Assembly (NCBI RefSeq): GCF_012489685.1
Contig: NC_080042.1
Coordinates: forward strand, 15,948,150-16,012,149
Reading direction: 5' to 3'
Length of the DNA: 64,000 nucleotides
Source: Lotus japonicus
Taxonomy: Eukaryota > Streptophyta > Magnoliopsida > Fabales > Fabaceae
Made by a program: the position numbers and the translations under genes. This document shows, piece by piece, positions 44,311 to 56,062 of this stretch. Each line of letters begins with the position of its first letter. Within the stretch, counting starts at the first letter, position 1. The notes beneath the pieces are model-generated. The model was not told the DNA's origin. It did not search any database and was given only the letters and a program-made list of their open reading frames with translations.

Positions 44311-44319
44311 GTTTTTATA
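44311..44319 (-). promoter_or_regulatory. TATA box of the antisense gene of F
   Basis: Minus strand GCCTATAAAAACCCC, 290 bases upstream of the ATG at 44021. It is nearly the same motif as CCTATAAAAACG before the antisense ORF of copia D. Confidence 0.5.
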
Positions 44320-44359
44320 GGCAAAGCAAAAGGAGAGAGAATGAGTGGGAAAAGGAGTG

Positions 44360-45180
44360 CGAACTGTCTTGTGTTAAAGAGGAGGGAATTTCGAAAACTG
44401 AAACGGCATGAGTCGAGGCTTGCACCAATCAGGCACACCCTTAAAACGCGCGGAAGTGACAACTGTATTTATTGCTAATGATGGCAAATTTTTGGGAATG
44501 TGTAAAAACGTGTGTCAGAAAGCAACAAGTGATTGACGTTTGATTGAAAAACGGCGGAAAGACCGCCGCTCAACCCTTAAAACCAGGAAGTGAAAAGACA
44601 AGCTTGAGGGCCAAGTCACGAGGCTGCACAAAAAAAAAGGTCGCCATAACTGATTGACATCTCATTCGAAAAGAAACGACGGACTTCGTATTATTTACAC
44701 GCCTTAAGGGCCTGGCGACAATCATAGCATACCCCCAAGAATTAGAAGACGCAGTAAAGACACTTCGACTCATTCACATTTAGTCTCATGTCTTCTGGGC
44801 ATGTATACCGTGCGGGCCTGTAATAACCTATTGCCTGCCAGGATTTTGGAAGAGCATGGCGGGATACATAGCAGCTGGATGCCCGGCGAGTATAATAAGA
44901 ACAAATGGACACTTGGCCTACGTGTGGTCCCAAGCTAGCTGTAGATTCTTTTGGGTTTGTCTCATTCGCATAGGGATTTGGGCCTCGGTTGTGAGGCCCA
45001 AATATGGGAACATTCTAGATAAGGACCACACCCACTATAAAAGGGGGGTCATCATCTTGTACTAGGGACTTTTGAATCATTAATGGGAATATGTCTTATT
45101 TTACATCATCTTTCCATTTATGCTCTGCTAGGGTTTAGTCTGTGTACCTTTTATACCTAAGTAGGCTCTAGTACGGAACA
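44360..45180 (+). repeat. 3' LTR of gypsy F, boundaries uncertain
   Basis: A promoter-like block, CACTATAAAAGGGG at 45036-45043, follows conserved-looking sequence and is followed by about 135 bp to a possible CA end at 45180 (GGAACA). A purine-rich run at 44328-44358 may be the polypurine tract, but other runs exist up to 44660. No second LTR is available to fix the edges. Confidence 0.4.
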
Positions 45181-46272
45181 ATTTCATATTCTCATTCAAA
45201 TAAAAAATTGAAGAAAAAAAAATCCAGAGTAATAATATGTTGAATACAATACGGAGTACTTTCAAACCCAAAAATAGTTGAGGTTGGATAAAACAAATTT
45301 TGTTATACAATGAGCAGCCAGTCTCCATTGACTCCGAGAATCATTAATAAATAAATGTCTAAAATTACAAGTCCCAACCAATAAGTTAAGACACGATAAA
45401 ACTAAGAAAGGAAATTGACTCCCCTCTATTGGCCTAACCAACTCCCAACCAATCAGCCTCTGCTGGCAAGCAATTAAAACCGAGATTCTGGTTAATCATC
45501 AAACCTTACCTTAAAGCTAAAATCTCAGCTAGACGAACATCGCCATCAAGGTTTCGCACCCTCAGCAAACACAACACCCTTACGCTTCTCAAAGGAGAGG
45601 AAGGGAAGGGAGGGACATGATTTTAAATAATATTATGTTTGATTGAGAGGATGGGAGGAGAGGGAAACTAACTATTTTTTATTTGGTGGGGGAGGTGGGG
45701 AGGAATTTTATGATTAAAATTACTTTTATACACTTTAAATAGAAGAAGAAAAAAAGCAGAAACACTACGAATCCAATTTATTCTTCCTTCTCATGAACCC
45801 AAGACTTGACAAACTTGGAACTTGAAATTCAGAAACTTCTACTACAAACACTATTAACTGAATTAAAGATTTGACACACCTTATAACAAGTGAATTGTAA
45901 CATGTATAACCCAAATCTTTTGTCTAATATGTACAAGTGGATACAGTAACCTTATAACAATTCATTAAGCAACGAAACCCAAGTTTTTTTTTATGAAATA
46001 CGAAACCTAAGTTGATATTTGTATATTCTTCAAACACATCGAAAGAGAGAAGAAGAAAACAACGTAAGATTATAGACAGATATGCTTGTGCGACTACTCT
46101 AGAGAGAAAGTAAGTATGGAATTCTAATATTAGGTAGGGTTATTCTTGTCTAGTAATATTTATTTCCCGTCTCATTCCCCCACTTTAGGAGGGGACAGAA
46201 AATTGAGTTATGAGGAGTTTCGGTCCCTTTCTCCCCTCCATAAATTTAAACCAAACAAGTTAAGATTAAAAA
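45181..46272. other. AT-rich DNA, no gene seen
   Basis: No ORF of note. It holds G/A-rich stretches (45590-45700) and a C/T-rich mirror near 46180-46250 with AAACCAAACAAG-like sequence, which could be ends of a short DNA element, but I cannot pair them convincingly. Confidence 0.5.
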
Positions 46273-46890
46273 TGTTGGATTTTTTCCTCCTAAGTGGGCT
46301 CAACTTTATGAAAAGAAAAAAAAATAGTTTTTGGGCCAAGCCCAAGTTTCTTTTTATTTAAAGGGAATTTGAAACCCTTATTTTGAGTGTGATACAGCCG
46401 TATGTTTTTGAGAATTGATAATTCTCTTTGAAGCCGCAGCACTTGTTTTTGGAGAAGAAGGTTTTGGTTCATCGACAGATTTTTCCGGTACATCGTTTGT
46501 TCTGCGTTTTGGATGAATCTTTAGTATGTTCTTTCTGTCTGTGAGCTCTTTATATTAACCCGTTTTATTTGAGATTTTTCTTCTCCGTTGTTTGGGTGAT
46601 TTACTCTTTTGTTGTGGGTTCTTTTACTGTATCCTATTTTCACCTTTTATTGGTGTAGTTTTTCCCTTTTTATTTTGGGGTTTATTTCCACCTTTTTGGG
46701 TGAAGCTTATGATGTCGTGGGACATTATTATGTAACCATTATTTTTCTTATAGTGGATTACTTTGTGGTTGTTTATTTCTCATATTGAGAAAGTTTTTCC
46801 ACGTTAAAATTCTTGTACCTCTACTTTGTTTTTATTGCCTCGGTGGTTATTTGGATTTGCTTTGAAGGTTGTTCAGCTCAATTCCCAACA
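46273..46890 (+). repeat. Solo LTR of Ty1/copia type (618 bp), TSD AAAAA
   Basis: Starts TGTTGGATTTTTTCC and ends CAATTCCCAACA, with AAAAA on both sides (46268-46272, 46891-46895). The end region with TTTTTCCACGTTAAAATTC and TTGTTCAGC resembles LTR ends of Tnt1/Ivana-like copia elements, from memory. No internal region. Confidence 0.8.
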
Positions 46891-46895
46891 AAAAA

Positions 46896-48273
46896 AGCCC
46901 CTCCCCTTCTCTCCATTCCCCTCCAACCAAACAATATGTTAGTCTCTAATAATGCAAGGGTTATCTAGTCTACTCTAATCCTATACTATATATTATTTTC
47001 GAAACAAAAAAGTAGCAACTTTGACAAGTGTCACCCCCTCATTTTATGTCTTTATTCATACGTTTTCTCTCTCATACTATAATTAGTAGGTAGATAATGT
47101 CATATTTATATTTTTTGATTTTTTAGTAATTTAAATATTAAATAATTTCGTATTTTCGAAAAGAACTAATTTATTAATATTACATTTTATAGTTATTAAT
47201 GACATTAGAATAATTAGTAAAAGTCAATTGTGATTTTTTTCGAAAATAACTACTGTATTAATTTGACATTAAATGATTCTTAATGAGGAGTGCCATTAGA
47301 ATAATTAATTAAAGTCAATTGTGAATTTTTTACCATTAAGATGTATGCTGACAAAGTCTTTTTTTAATGATTATGGTTATTTTTTTATTACAAAATAAAC
47401 AAAATTGAATGTAATATCTTACTTTTGAAATGATATCAAATATGCCATAAAAATTGATATCAAATAGTTTTAAATGATTGAAATTAACTCAGAATTTTTG
47501 TATTTTATGTTTTTGTTATACATATGGAAAATCAAAATGGTTTTGGTAATTGATTCAAATCATAAAAAATTAGAAAAAAGGGAATTATAATGTAAGTAGG
47601 ATTAGAAAAAAAAATTAAACAAGTGATATATGTATTTAAAAAAATAAAAACGAGAGAGAAAATATGAAAAAATTTAATCTATGCCGACAAAGTATTCTTA
47701 TTTCATCCATACATAGTGTAGGATCAATACTAGTACTTAAGTATAAAGCAAATGTTATGAGTAGGAAAGTGTGATGAGATGTCACTTCCTCATACAATAG
47801 CTTTTAAGCTATTTTTCTTCCTACGTACTAGAAATAAAAACTTTTCAATTTAAATCAATAAAATGTTTTAGATTAAATCAATTAAATTTGGAAATGTTAT
47901 TCGGATTTTAAATATTATTCGGCTGTAAATAACATTTTTTGATTATTTTTCTCATTTTAAGGCTGAGCTCTGAAGTGTGGTTCAAAATAGTTTTATTTTG
48001 TCAAAAGAACTTTAGAAATTCCACAGAATTATATGTGAAGTTGATCAGAGTAGCACAAGAGAAGAGAGTTTGAATTGTGTTATCCAAAAACATGGATTTT
48101 CAAACGATTGAAAGATTCATCATCTTCGTCGAGATCATTTGGTGCAGCGGAAATGTGAGAGTAGGGAATGAGACAATGAACACCATCGTTTTATCCTGAT
48201 TCACCCCCTGAACGATAGGGCTACCTCCAGTCCTTGGCTATACCAAGATTTCACAAAGCTCAAGTATCAAGGA
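46896..48273. other. AT-rich DNA with an imperfect direct repeat; diverged LTR at the right end
   Basis: No gene seen. Near 47195-47340 two copies of a segment containing TTAGAATAATTA and AAAGTCAATTGTGA follow one another (period about 100 bp). From about 48020 to 48273 the sequence resembles a much diverged copia LTR (TTTATCCTGATTCACC and CTCCAGTCC, compare 30655-30700 in D). It may continue at 51780-52330 after the solo LTR. Confidence 0.4.
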
Positions 48274-51200
48274 TATAACACCCCGATTTCGGTGGCGTCA
48301 CTTTAGTAACCAAAAGTAAACTTAATGCGGAAAAACGTAAATATTTTTTTTTATAATAACTAAGACAAGACTGAATTAAATAAAGGCCAAATGCGAAAGG
48401 CAACAGAACTAATATACAATATATATAGCATCCCCTGCTGTAAATAGCGACCTCGTCACGAGTAACCTCCAATGACGGAAAGTAGAAAAGTGTAACGCCC
48501 GTAGGCAAAATGTACAATCCCAAAATGTTAGGTCAAGTGTCAGCAACACAAGCCCTCAAAAATAAGAATAAGTCAGAGCTAGGACACTAACACCCAACCT
48601 TAATAGACTCTAATCACCCATCCCCCATACTTCCATCATCGACTCCCATCTGGTCATGCATGAAGTCCGGGTCCACGTCGAAGGCTCAATAGTAGTCATT
48701 TCGCTCCGGGTCTTCCCCGAACGACGAGGAATCATGGAAGAATCCACCAACGACATCTGACAAAAAGGGCATACATAGCCCCCCAAACACAGGTAGCACG
48801 TGCAAGGGTCAACTTACGGAATATAGGATAGAGAATTCAAGACACCAGATAAAGTATAAGGGGTATATATATATATGTTGTCTATATACATATAAGTTCT
48901 GCATTGTCTACCCTAAGGTTTGAACATAGCATGTTATCAAATCTCTAGTACAATTCAATCATCAAAGCACATACGATATTTATCAACATCTACTCATCCA
49001 AATCCCCAACGAATATAATTAGAGTGCATGATATGTCAATGCAACGTCAATCTCGACGATTCCGGAAAGAGTAGGCTGGGCACGTTTGAGTCGGTCCTAA
49101 CACTGGCATTGTGTCGACCATAACCCTCGAGTGTCACTTACAACCTTGACATAGCCGGATCAGTTCTAACCCTGCGGGTCGACTTTTCCCTCCGCTATGC
49201 CCGACAATCAACAGGTCGATCCTAACCTCACGGTCGATCATATCCCCCGTCGATGTCCGAATTACCCGAAGGTATAAACTGTACCCGAAGGCATAAACTG
49301 TACCCGAAGGCATAAACTGTACCCGAAGGCATAAACTGTACCCGAAGGCATAAACTTAACTCATGATGATTCCTCGAATCATCCGACTCATCTCCATCCG
49401 ATGGTCAAAAACTGCTCAGCGAGCAAAGAGTATCGACATACTCGAAAACTATCAGTCTCCCGGCTTATCCCTCGGATAGCCCAACGACATAACTGCTCCC
49501 ACAGCACAAGAGTATCAACATACTCAAAACTTCTCAACTTTCTCAACACTTGGATCCGACGACACTTCTCGTTTTCCAAAACTAAGATCTTCATCATAAG
49601 CTTCCTTTCGAGTTTATTATCATTATTTGAAGGTTTTAGAGGTTGTTTAATGTCTTATGAGTTTTCTTTACAAAATGAGATCCTTTTAATCTTATCGCGA
49701 ATCTTATAAGTTCCGGGATCTCCAAATCCCAAATGACTCCAGAGAATGTCTCGATCCATAAACACCATAACAAGTCCCGAATCTCATTCGTCCTATCAAG
49801 CTTCCTCCAAAACTCTCAAAATAAAATCGGCATGACCTGCCCGCTATCCTCACCATTCAGAATCTCAGTTTCTAGCGCAAAGCATATTTAAATCATCACA
49901 ATCAACAACATGTCATATATCCATAAATCTCATCATAAACACTTAACACTTAGCGTATAAAGCATGCACCACACATCCTAGATTACCCACATAGCACAAT
50001 AGCATGTAATTCACTCTCAAAAACATTCAGTAGATGAATCATCTACATTGTCAGCCGAAGCCTCAGAAAACATTTTACCAGTCAAACACAAACAAGTGCA
50101 TAAACAATAAATCAAGTCGACTTCATCGACACCTAAAGCATTAACTAGCAAGGTAAGTTGCCCTTACCTCTAGTTATTCCAGCGTTCTCCTCTAACGTTC
50201 CTTCACAATGAGCTCCTTGATCTTCAGGAAATTCTTCAAAAGAACCTTTAAAGTAAAACCACAGAATTCTATCAAAATCTATCGGAAACTAAGCTATCAA
50301 TGCTCACTAAGGTTACTCGAAGTAATCTATACTCTAAGGTACGATAATCTAGCGCGAAAGACAAGTTTTCGGAAAAGGAAATTTTCCTCCTCCCCCCTAA
50401 TAGGGCTCGGCCACTTTGTGCAATTATGGGGCTCGGTTTTTCTTCGATCAAACCTGGTTCCTATGCTTTCATAAGCCGTAACTAAGGGTATTCTGAACTC
50501 GGAAAAATTATCGGATCAAAAACTGTCGCAGGGGTATTTTGGTCATGATTTTTAACTTAGAAATTTCAAAACTGAAATCCCAAAAATAAAATTTTGCAGG
50601 GACCTCACCAACGACGTTTATGACAACTAATCCTACTAGCACTAAGCTAAGGCGATAGTTTTCAGCCTAAAGGTTGAAGCTTTACACCAAAAACTCCAAA
50701 AATGGGTATTTTAGGCTCAAATTGATTCCGGCGGAATTCCGGCGACATAACGGAAAATCTAACCCGGCAGAAGTGATCTTGGGCGCATAAGGAAGAGGTT
50801 TAGAATCAGAAATGAAAGATTCAGGATAGTTTTGCAAAAACCCATAAACTATCCACTCAGAAAACTCTACAGAAAAGCTATGGAAAAAGCGATCAGAGGT
50901 AAGGATTAGCGACTATACCTCGAAGCCTTGAAGTAGCAACTGATTGATCGACGATCAAGCAAACGATGAAGAAAATCTTCTCTTCTCCCTCCCTTGTAGA
51001 ACTCGCGGCCTTGATGAAGAAAATGGAGGAAAATTTGAGTTTTTCTTCCTTTCTTTGCTATATATAAAGGTTGGAAATTCGCGGGAAAATGAAAGTTTCG
51101 CGAATCTGATTTTTCCGGCTTCATTCTCCGGGAATTCTAAGATAGGTTTTGGCGAAAGAATTCCAAAACTAAAATGAGGTCTCTTTGTATTTTTGGCTAC

Positions 51201-51774
51201 TAAAGCATAGTCGGTATAAAACTATTTTACCCGATAAGTTGCTTTTTGCATCGGATGTCGGAATGGAAAACTTCCTTCTGAAGAAAGATTGAAATCATCA
51301 AAAGAAATGGGTGTACGCGTGTAGAATCTTCATTTGAAGCTTTGAATAGAAAAAGTCTTCATCGTCGAGAAATTCTAGGGTTTTGAAATACCAGGGATTC
51401 GGTTTCGGCAAACTTCCGATGATTGGAATCGGACGTTCGTAGATCCTAGAGTTTCGCCTCGAAACGATTGTGATATATGGAAAAAGAGAAGTTCTAACAT
51501 TTCTCTGAAGATTTTTTGGAACTAACTTCCATCGTGCCTAAAAGTGAAAACTAGCTATATTCTAGGGTTTCTGACCTAGGTTTAAGCATATAACGATCGT
51601 GCTATAATTTAAATCGACTTCAATACGATCCTCAGACTTTTCCTGAACTTTCTCCTTCATAAATTTATTTCATTTGGTAAACTCTAGTTCAGGTTTCCCT
51701 TCACAATACATCAACCCTAATCGTAAATGGAAATCTCTTCCACTTATTCTAAGCTTAAAAACTTGGGTCTTACA
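48274..51774. repeat. Solo LTR, Tekay-like gypsy (3501 bp), TSD AAGGA
   Basis: Starts TATAACACCCCG (the canonical TG changed to TA) and ends GGGTCTTACA, flanked by AAGGA at 48269-48273 and 51775-51779. It is homologous over its whole length to 52821-56822. Long LTRs with TGTAACACCCC and GGGTCTTACA ends are typical of Tekay/Del chromoviruses, from memory. Orientation is left open because both termini begin TGTAA when read inward. The ORFs inside are short and not conserved between the two copies. A tandem array is at 49264-49357. Confidence 0.85.
49264..49357 (+). repeat. 20-bp tandem repeat, about five units
   Basis: ACCCGAAGGCATAAACTGT plus one base per unit, first unit with GGTATA. It sits where the second Tekay-like LTR has a different array (54090-54340). 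Confidence 0.95.
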
Positions 51775-51779
51775 AAGGA

Positions 51780-52559
51780 CTTCTCCCTTATAAGTATTAT
51801 TTTACCCCTACCTCTTCAGGCAAAACAAGTATTATTTTTTCACTACCTCTCCAGGCATAACAAGTATTCTTTTGCCACTTCATCTTCAGGCATTAAGTAT
51901 TCTTTGGTTGCTGCCTCTCTAGGAAAAACATGTATTTGTAGGACTCATCCTTACTATGTATTATCAGAACTCCTCCTTTACAACAAGTTTAAAGGACTTC
52001 TCCTTAAATGATGTTTCTCAAGATCATTTCATCTACAAAAATCTCTTCTAGAAAGAGTGATGGTAGATACAATTAGGTGCATAAATCATAAAGTATTTTG
52101 GATGACATTTGACTCTAAGGATGTACTTTATGTTCTATTACATGAGAGTGTTAGATTAGATTTAACTCTTATGAAAATCTACTCTTCATGTTGAAGCAGA
52201 CAATATTGATGATTGTTTCTGAGTGATGAGCTCTAAGGTTTCTTTTTACTCTTAATCATGTTGAGCATGGAAGCTCAATCTTGGTGTCTTGGAGAGCATA
52301 AGCGCTGGTTCTGCAAGTCTTCTGATATTCACATTATGCCCGAAAACTCATACATCCAACCTTGACAAGGCAAGTACCTAGGGGTAACAACGAATGTCCA
52401 AATCATAAAGTACAATAGAATAAAGTCTAGTTCGACAACGGAACCCAAAATGCAACAACTCTATAAATCTGATATACTCCCTACGACTTCCACACCGGAG
52501 AATCGCAGGAAAGCAATGCACCGGAACGTACCCCAAACAAAAATTAACTTATATAAATA
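51780..52559. other. No gene seen; possible remains of a diverged copia LTR
   Basis: Up to about 52330 this may be the continuation of the diverged LTR interrupted at 48273. TTATAAGTATTATTTT and ACAAGTATT motifs recur several times between 51795 and 51910. Nothing else recognised. Confidence 0.35.
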
Positions 52560-54089
52560 ACCCTACAAGTTTTAACCAATGACGGTAAGCTTCACTACCG
52601 AATGCCCTAGCCTTACATCTAACACCACTTTCACCGTCTTCGGTTACGCCACCAAAGTAGTCTTCTCGTCCAACAACACAGTCACCTTCGCACAACAACA
52701 CGACGACTACTCACAACAACACCTATTATGGCCTAGCAGTTTTCCTGCCGCCCAAGCACACATGATACAGACAAGGCAAGAAAGGGTCAACTTCCAAGAG
52801 TAATGTAATATATGCCCTAGTGTAACACCCCGATTTCGGTGGCGTCACTTTAGTAACCAAAAAGAAAGTTTAAGCGGAAAAACGTGAATATTTTTTTTTT
52901 CGATAATAAAATTAGAAACTGAACGAAATGAACTCCCAACAAAAGATAACAGAACTAATATATAATATAAATACAGCCCCCGCTGTAAGTAGCAAACCAC
53001 GTCACGAGTAAACCTCCAGTGACGGGAAGTAACAGAAGGTAACGCCCGTAGGAAAAATGTACAGACCAAAAGTAAAGGTTAAGTGTCCGCAACACAAACC
53101 TCAAAAATGAGAATAAGGCAGCCCATACGGCCTAAAACAAGACCTCCTAGCCCAACCAACTCTCTGTGATTCCCGTAGAGAAACCACACAAAAAGCTATA
53201 GGTGGGAAACTACCCTGTCCCAGTAAGAAAACGTGACGGTCAGAGCTAAGACTCTACTCCTACACTAAGTCTATATACACCATCCGTTCTCCTCTTGCTA
53301 CCGCGATGCGCTCCTGTTCCGGCATCTCAAACCTAGTTCCCCCCGAAGGGTGAACCATCGTGAATCAGTCCGCCATGGACATCTGACAAAGGGCGTAGTC
53401 CGCCAAAGCACACACAGAAGACGCGAGGGTCAACTCCAAAGAATTACATAAATAATACACCCAGTAGATAAAGTTTTAAGGGATAGCTACTTAGGCTTAT
53501 AAATTAGAGATAGCATCCTAGGGTTGTAGAGTTCACAGTGAATATAAAAGACGATAATAACAATTAGCATGCATCAAATAGGATTAACAATTATCAATCA
53601 CACTCAGCAACTAAGTCAGTATGCATGTTACATGAAATGCAATGCCGGTTAACCAAATGCATTCCGGAACGGATGGGCATCAACGAGTCAATCCTAGCAC
53701 CAGCAACGGTGGGACCATTTCCGCTCGCGTGTCTCTTACACCACACAAAGTGTAGTCAGATCAGCAGTGAACCCGAAGGTCTGCCATTTCCGTCTGCTAC
53801 TAAGAATCACCGCAGTGTTCTTATATGGAAATCCGAGTCTTATGACCATTTTGGAATCCACCGAGGTCCGAAGTCCGTCTCGTGTTAATACCTCAAAATG
53901 AGTGCATGAATGCAAAGTGATTAACCAAACAACGTCTCCGACCTCACTCGACACGTCGCCACGTGTTCTAACTAACTTATTTGTCTCTAAAAAGAATACC
54001 CTAAGGTAAAAGTCGATTCTGCGACAAAATACAATTAATCGTAAAATGAGTGCAAACACTCACGATAACTCTTCGAGTCATCAATGCTC

Positions 54090-54340
54090 TCACGAAGTCT
54101 CACGCTTCAGTGGAGTCTTATACAATCACGAAGTCTCACGCTTCAGTGAAGTTTTATGCTTTCACAAGGTCTCACGCCTCAGTGAATTTACACACTTGCA
54201 CGAAGTCTCACGCTTCAATGAAGTTTCATGCTGTTCACGAGGTCTCACGCCTCAGTGAAGATCCATGCTTTTCACGAGGTCTCACGCCTCAGTGAAGATT
54301 CACACTTTCACAAGGTCTCACGCCTCAGTGAAGCTTCTCG
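54090..54340 (+). repeat. 36-bp hairpin minisatellite, seven units
   Basis: Each unit has CACGAAGTCTCACGCTTCAG or CACGAGGTCTCACGCCTCAG followed by TGAAG and a variable spacer. The two sides of the stem change together (GAAG with CTTC, xAGG with CCTC) in all seven units. Confidence 0.9.
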
Positions 54341-55917
54341 GCTCATCCCTTGGATGGCTAAACAAATTGCTCAAAGAGCGAAGGAGTATCAACATACTCA
54401 GAAACCTACAATTCTCCCATAACTTGGATTCGACGACAATTCTCCTTTTCCAAAACTAATATTCAATCCTAAGCTTGCATCCGAGATTGTTATCATTATT
54501 TAAAGGTTTAGAGGTTGTTTAATATCTTATGAATTTTCCTTGTAAAAATAGTTTCCTTTTAGTCTTATCGTATTTCCTATGAGTCTTCAAAGATCCCATA
54601 ATCCCAAGTAATTCCCAGAGAATGTCTCGATCCACTAAAACAATAACTAGGCCCGAACTCCGTTCGTCCCGTCAAACTCTCTCAAAACTCTCATAAAAAT
54701 CGGCATGACTTGCCCGTAATCCTCACTCTCCAGTACCATAGATATATGTATGATGGCATAGTTAAATTAGCACAGTCAACAATCATGGCACATATATCAA
54801 CACATCCTAGAATAACCACGTAGCACTTAGCATATAAAGCAGATATCACACATCCTAGATTAACCATTTAGCACATAGCATGTAATTCAAACTCAAAAAC
54901 AGTTAGTAGATGAATAATCATCATTTTCAGCCGAAGCCTCAGAAAACATTTCCCAGTCAAACACAAACAAGTGCATAAACAGTAAATCAAGTCGAAAGCG
55001 TCGACACCTAAAGCATTAACTAATAGTTCAGTGAGTAGCCCTCACCTGTAGATTCTCCAGGGTTCTCTTCAAACGCTCCTTCACAATCAGCTCCTTGCTC
55101 TTCGGGAAATTCCTCAAATGCACCTTAGAGCAAAAACCACAGAATTCCATCATAACCAATCAGAAACTCAGCAATCAATACTCACTAATCTAGCGCAAAA
55201 GGACAAGTTTTCGAAAAAAGAATTTTCTTCCTCCTCCTAGGGTGCTCTCGGCCACACATGGTAATTGTGTGTGTCGATTTTTCTTCGATCAAACTTGGTT
55301 CCTAGGCTATCATTAGTCGTAACTAAGGGTATTCTAAACTCGGAAAAATTATCGGATCGAAAAACTGTCACAGGGGTATTTTGGTCAATATTTTCAGCTC
55401 AGAATTTCAAAATCAGAGTTTCGAAAAACAAATTAGATGGGGTTGATACTAACGAAGATTATGACGACTAATCTTACTAACGCTAAGCTAAGTCGAGGGT
55501 TTTAAGCCCAAAGGTTGGAACTTTAGCCAAAATGGGTATTATGAGCAGAATTGAAACTCGGCGGCAATTCGGCGAGAATCGGCGAAATGAAATCCGCTAA
55601 ACATGCTCAGGGGCACGCAGGGAATAAGTTTAGATAGAAAGATGAAGTTATCTGGATAGTTTTGCAAAAAGCTCAAAACTTAGAGCACAGAAAAGCATAG
55701 AGAAAAGCGGCAGAATTTACGATCAGAAGTAAGGAAAAGCATAAGTATCTTGAGGCCTACGCGTAGCAACGAACTGTGGAATAATCAAGCAAGAATCGGC
55801 GAAAAACTCTTCTCCTCTTTCTCCTCTTGTGGCCGCGGGTTTGGGTGGGTTTTTGGGTGATATTTTTGTTCTCTTTTCATTCTTCAAACTACACATATAT
55901 ATAGTGAATGAAATGGA

Positions 55918-56062
55918 AGATATTTATCAAAGATCGGATAAGGATGAATAGATATTTATCAAGATCGGATAAGGATGAATAGATATTTATCAAGATCGGA
56001 TAAGGATGAATAGATATTTATCAAAGATCGGATAAGGATGAATAGATATTTATCAAAGATAT
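55918..56062 (+). repeat. 31-32-bp tandem repeat, about 4.5 units
   Basis: Units of GAATAGATATTTATCAAAG and GATCGGATAAGGAT, with one A indel (CAAAG or CAAG). Absent from the other Tekay-like LTR, so it expanded after the copies diverged. Confidence 0.95.

Noticed and set aside
45590..46960. G/A-rich and C/T-rich stretches as terminal inverted repeats of a MITE
   Set aside because: The motifs (GGAGGGGA-like and its complement with AAACCAAACAA) recur three or four times but I could not pair two ends with a matching target duplication.
46979..47734. Possible non-autonomous Helitron (A|TCCTATACTATATATTA ... CTAG|T)
   Set aside because: The ends fit the A/T insertion rule and the TC...CTAG ends, but I see no GC-rich hairpin just before the CTAG, and such ends occur by chance in AT-rich DNA.
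54046..54459. ORFs with repeated SHASVK / HEVSRLSE peptides
   Set aside because: These are translations of the 36-bp minisatellite in a Tekay-like LTR.
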